Under the pieces are notes generated by a model. That model worked only from the letters and a program-made list of their open reading frames with translations, was not told the DNA's origin and searched no databases. Shown piece after piece: positions 62,561 through 64,000 of a stretch of DNA of 64,000 bases. The stretch is taken from NCBI GenBank assembly GCA_014706385.1, contig JACGZH010000009.1:124001-188000 (forward strand). The letters are read 5' to 3'. The stretch is from Phaffia rhodozyma. Lineage: Eukaryota > Basidiomycota > Tremellomycetes > Cystofilobasidiales > Mrakiaceae. Position 1 is the first letter of the stretch. Each line of letters begins with the position of its first letter. Made by a program: the position numbers and the translations under genes.

Positions 62561-64000
62561 CTAACAGAGCTCCTCTAGCTCTTTGAGGGCTGTTTTTAAC
62601 TCTGCTTCGACATCCCAATCCCAAATCCAACCCATCCGGTGTATCAGGTTTTGTTTGATCTTCTCAAGATCTTTGCCTTCACCATTAACCTCGTTGAATT
62701 CATCTAAAGACCACAACCAGCGCACGAAAGTAGGATAGAACGTTAGTTCCTGAAACGTTACACAAATCAAGATACGAGCACAGTTGACGAACAGAGTTTC
62801 CCAGCTTCAGCCGAGGTCGTTTGAACTTTTCCTCCTCTTGTATGCCTCACTTTGGCATACAATTCAAGGGCTTTTTGAACCTTTGCTGATCTCTCAGTGA
62901 GTGGAGCTGAGCACACTACTGGGGAGCACAAGATAGCTGTGATAAAGAGAGAGTCTTCCTAGTTGATCCAATTAAGAGAAAAGACAGCAGTGGGTCAGCA
63001 AAGCACCGCAGATCAATGTAGGCTAGCTGGAGAAAAGAACAGACAACAGCTTGACCGGCTCCTGCACCCTGGTGAGGAGTTGTTGCATGAGCCGAGTCTC
63101 CTATAAGAGCGAGATGGTGATCGATGGTGTGCTCCAAAACGGGAAGGTCGAACTGTGTACAAGGACATATGTCAGATTTGAGAATCGGAATCGAAAGGAG
63201 GATAAAAAGATCTTACAATTCCCCAGATGGATGGATCTTCGATCGCCTTAAGAAAAAGTGCAATACAGAGGTTGAATTTCTGTTCATTTGACAGGTTGTC
63301 GAGAGAAACATACCTTAAAAATAGCCAAGTATTTCTCATCGAATGAGGCTTAGTCCTCCAAAAGTTCCTATATATCAATCAAATCACACTAGTCAGTATT
63401 TCACAATATGATGATTTGTGTGTCTCTGAACATGGAGCCTCACGGATTTGGGTCTATCCTCGGACTACGGTCCAGTGTGATCTCCGAGCCTTTGATTATC
63501 ATGATCTTGAACAAATCCCTATAGATACATAACGGAAGGTCATTTTCGACACCTGAAAGTCACAAGACGTACAGGTCGAGAGAAGACTTACGACTAGGTT
63601 GACGACCTTTCCATGTTTTATGGGGAAAGTCTTTATGAAAACATTTATATATAACCGATTCGAGATCGTCAGTCTGATAAGCGAGAGAAATTTGATATTG
63701 AGGATAGAGAACGAACTAGTATGTGTTTGTCCTGACCGAGAAGCAAGAGCTTGGTACTAGCATCTTTACCCATGATATCATGATACTCGGCCTGGTCGAT
63801 AAGTCCCCTCCAGGCGATCCATCCAGAGTATTTTTCCAGCGCTCCATCCAAACCTCTTCCTGAGAATCCAACAGAGTCGACGACAAACGAATCAGTTTCT
63901 GTTGCCAAATACAGAGATAGAAGACGGCGGATTATTGAGAGCACATACGTTTGTAAAGACACTTTCTCATCAAACTCTTGATTCCATCAGAAGCCAACAC
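62561..64000 (-). CDS. FAD-dependent aromatic monooxygenase (salicylate hydroxylase-like), N-terminus outside window
   Basis: Flavoprotein monooxygenase of the PHBH/salicylate 1-monooxygenase family. The gene enters from the right edge. Visible in order: SVGFSGRGLDGALEKYSGWI, AWRGLIDQAEYHDIMG, FPIKHGKVVNLV, PSIWGI and LEHTIDHHLALIGDSAHATT with PHQGAGAGQAV (the second FAD motif, G-D-A/S-A-H-x-x-x-P-x-x-G-x-G). Then an EDSLFITAILCSP helix, QKALELYAKVRHTRGGKVQ and the tail KTALKELEELC, TAG at 62561-62563. The N-terminal GxGxxG Rossmann motif lies outside the window. Introns are dense and some joins (63.2-63.6 kb) are uncertain. Substrate cannot be told. No clustered partner gene is visible here. 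Confidence 0.85.

Overview
The window is nuclear DNA of an intron-rich fungus. Nearly every protein gene is broken by several short introns of roughly 50 to 110 bases with GT..AG ends. The gene families are typical of fungi: a GIN4/HSL1-type septin kinase, a GT71 mannosyltransferase, the phosphate symporter PHO89 and a Yap-type bZIP. Intron density, small exons and protein character suggest a basidiomycete yeast of the Agaricomycotina, perhaps a tremellomycete. That placement is inference, because no marker gene is present. I saw no rRNA, tRNA, CRISPR array or intact transposon. All exon joins were made by hand from reading frame, splice dinucleotides and family similarity.

Layout. 0-10.2 kb: a partial GIN4/HSL1-type kinase (-), a retropepsin-like protein (-), DAHP synthase (+) and a GT71 mannosyltransferase (+). 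10.9-18.5 kb: two aspartate aminotransferase paralogues (both -) on either side of an ESS2/DGCR14 splicing factor (-). 18.9-27 kb: a DUF202 membrane protein (-), a TMC1-like AN1 zinc finger protein (+), PHO89 (-) and a Yap-type bZIP (+). 27.8-36.3 kb: pyruvate carboxylase (-) and the mitochondrial phosphate carrier (-). 37.8-52.6 kb: CUS1/SF3B2 (+), NOP16 (-), NUC1/EndoG (+), mitoribosomal mS38/COX24 (-), proteasome beta5 PRE2 (+), nicotinate phosphoribosyltransferase (-), a 65-residue unknown (+) and PRP38 (+). 54.3-61.2 kb: one protein of about 1,990 residues, a long disordered region followed by a DYRK kinase (+). 62.6 kb to the right edge: a partial FAD monooxygenase (-).

Most genes are unrelated housekeeping functions, and there is no biosynthetic cluster. 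Three genes feed the spliceosome (ESS2, CUS1, PRP38). Pyruvate carboxylase and the two aspartate aminotransferases meet at oxaloacetate, and DAHP synthase opens the aromatic amino acid pathway.

The most notable signals are a 183-base stretch of complete identity between the two aminotransferase genes, which looks like gene conversion, and a series of very small coding exons (7, 8, 10, 10, 13, 19 and 25 bases). Others are recurrent GTTCGT 5' splice sites, an AN1 zinc finger split by a low-complexity insert, a retropepsin-like fold without the catalytic Asp motif, and a cluster of MCB and CACGTG boxes upstream of the cell-cycle kinase.
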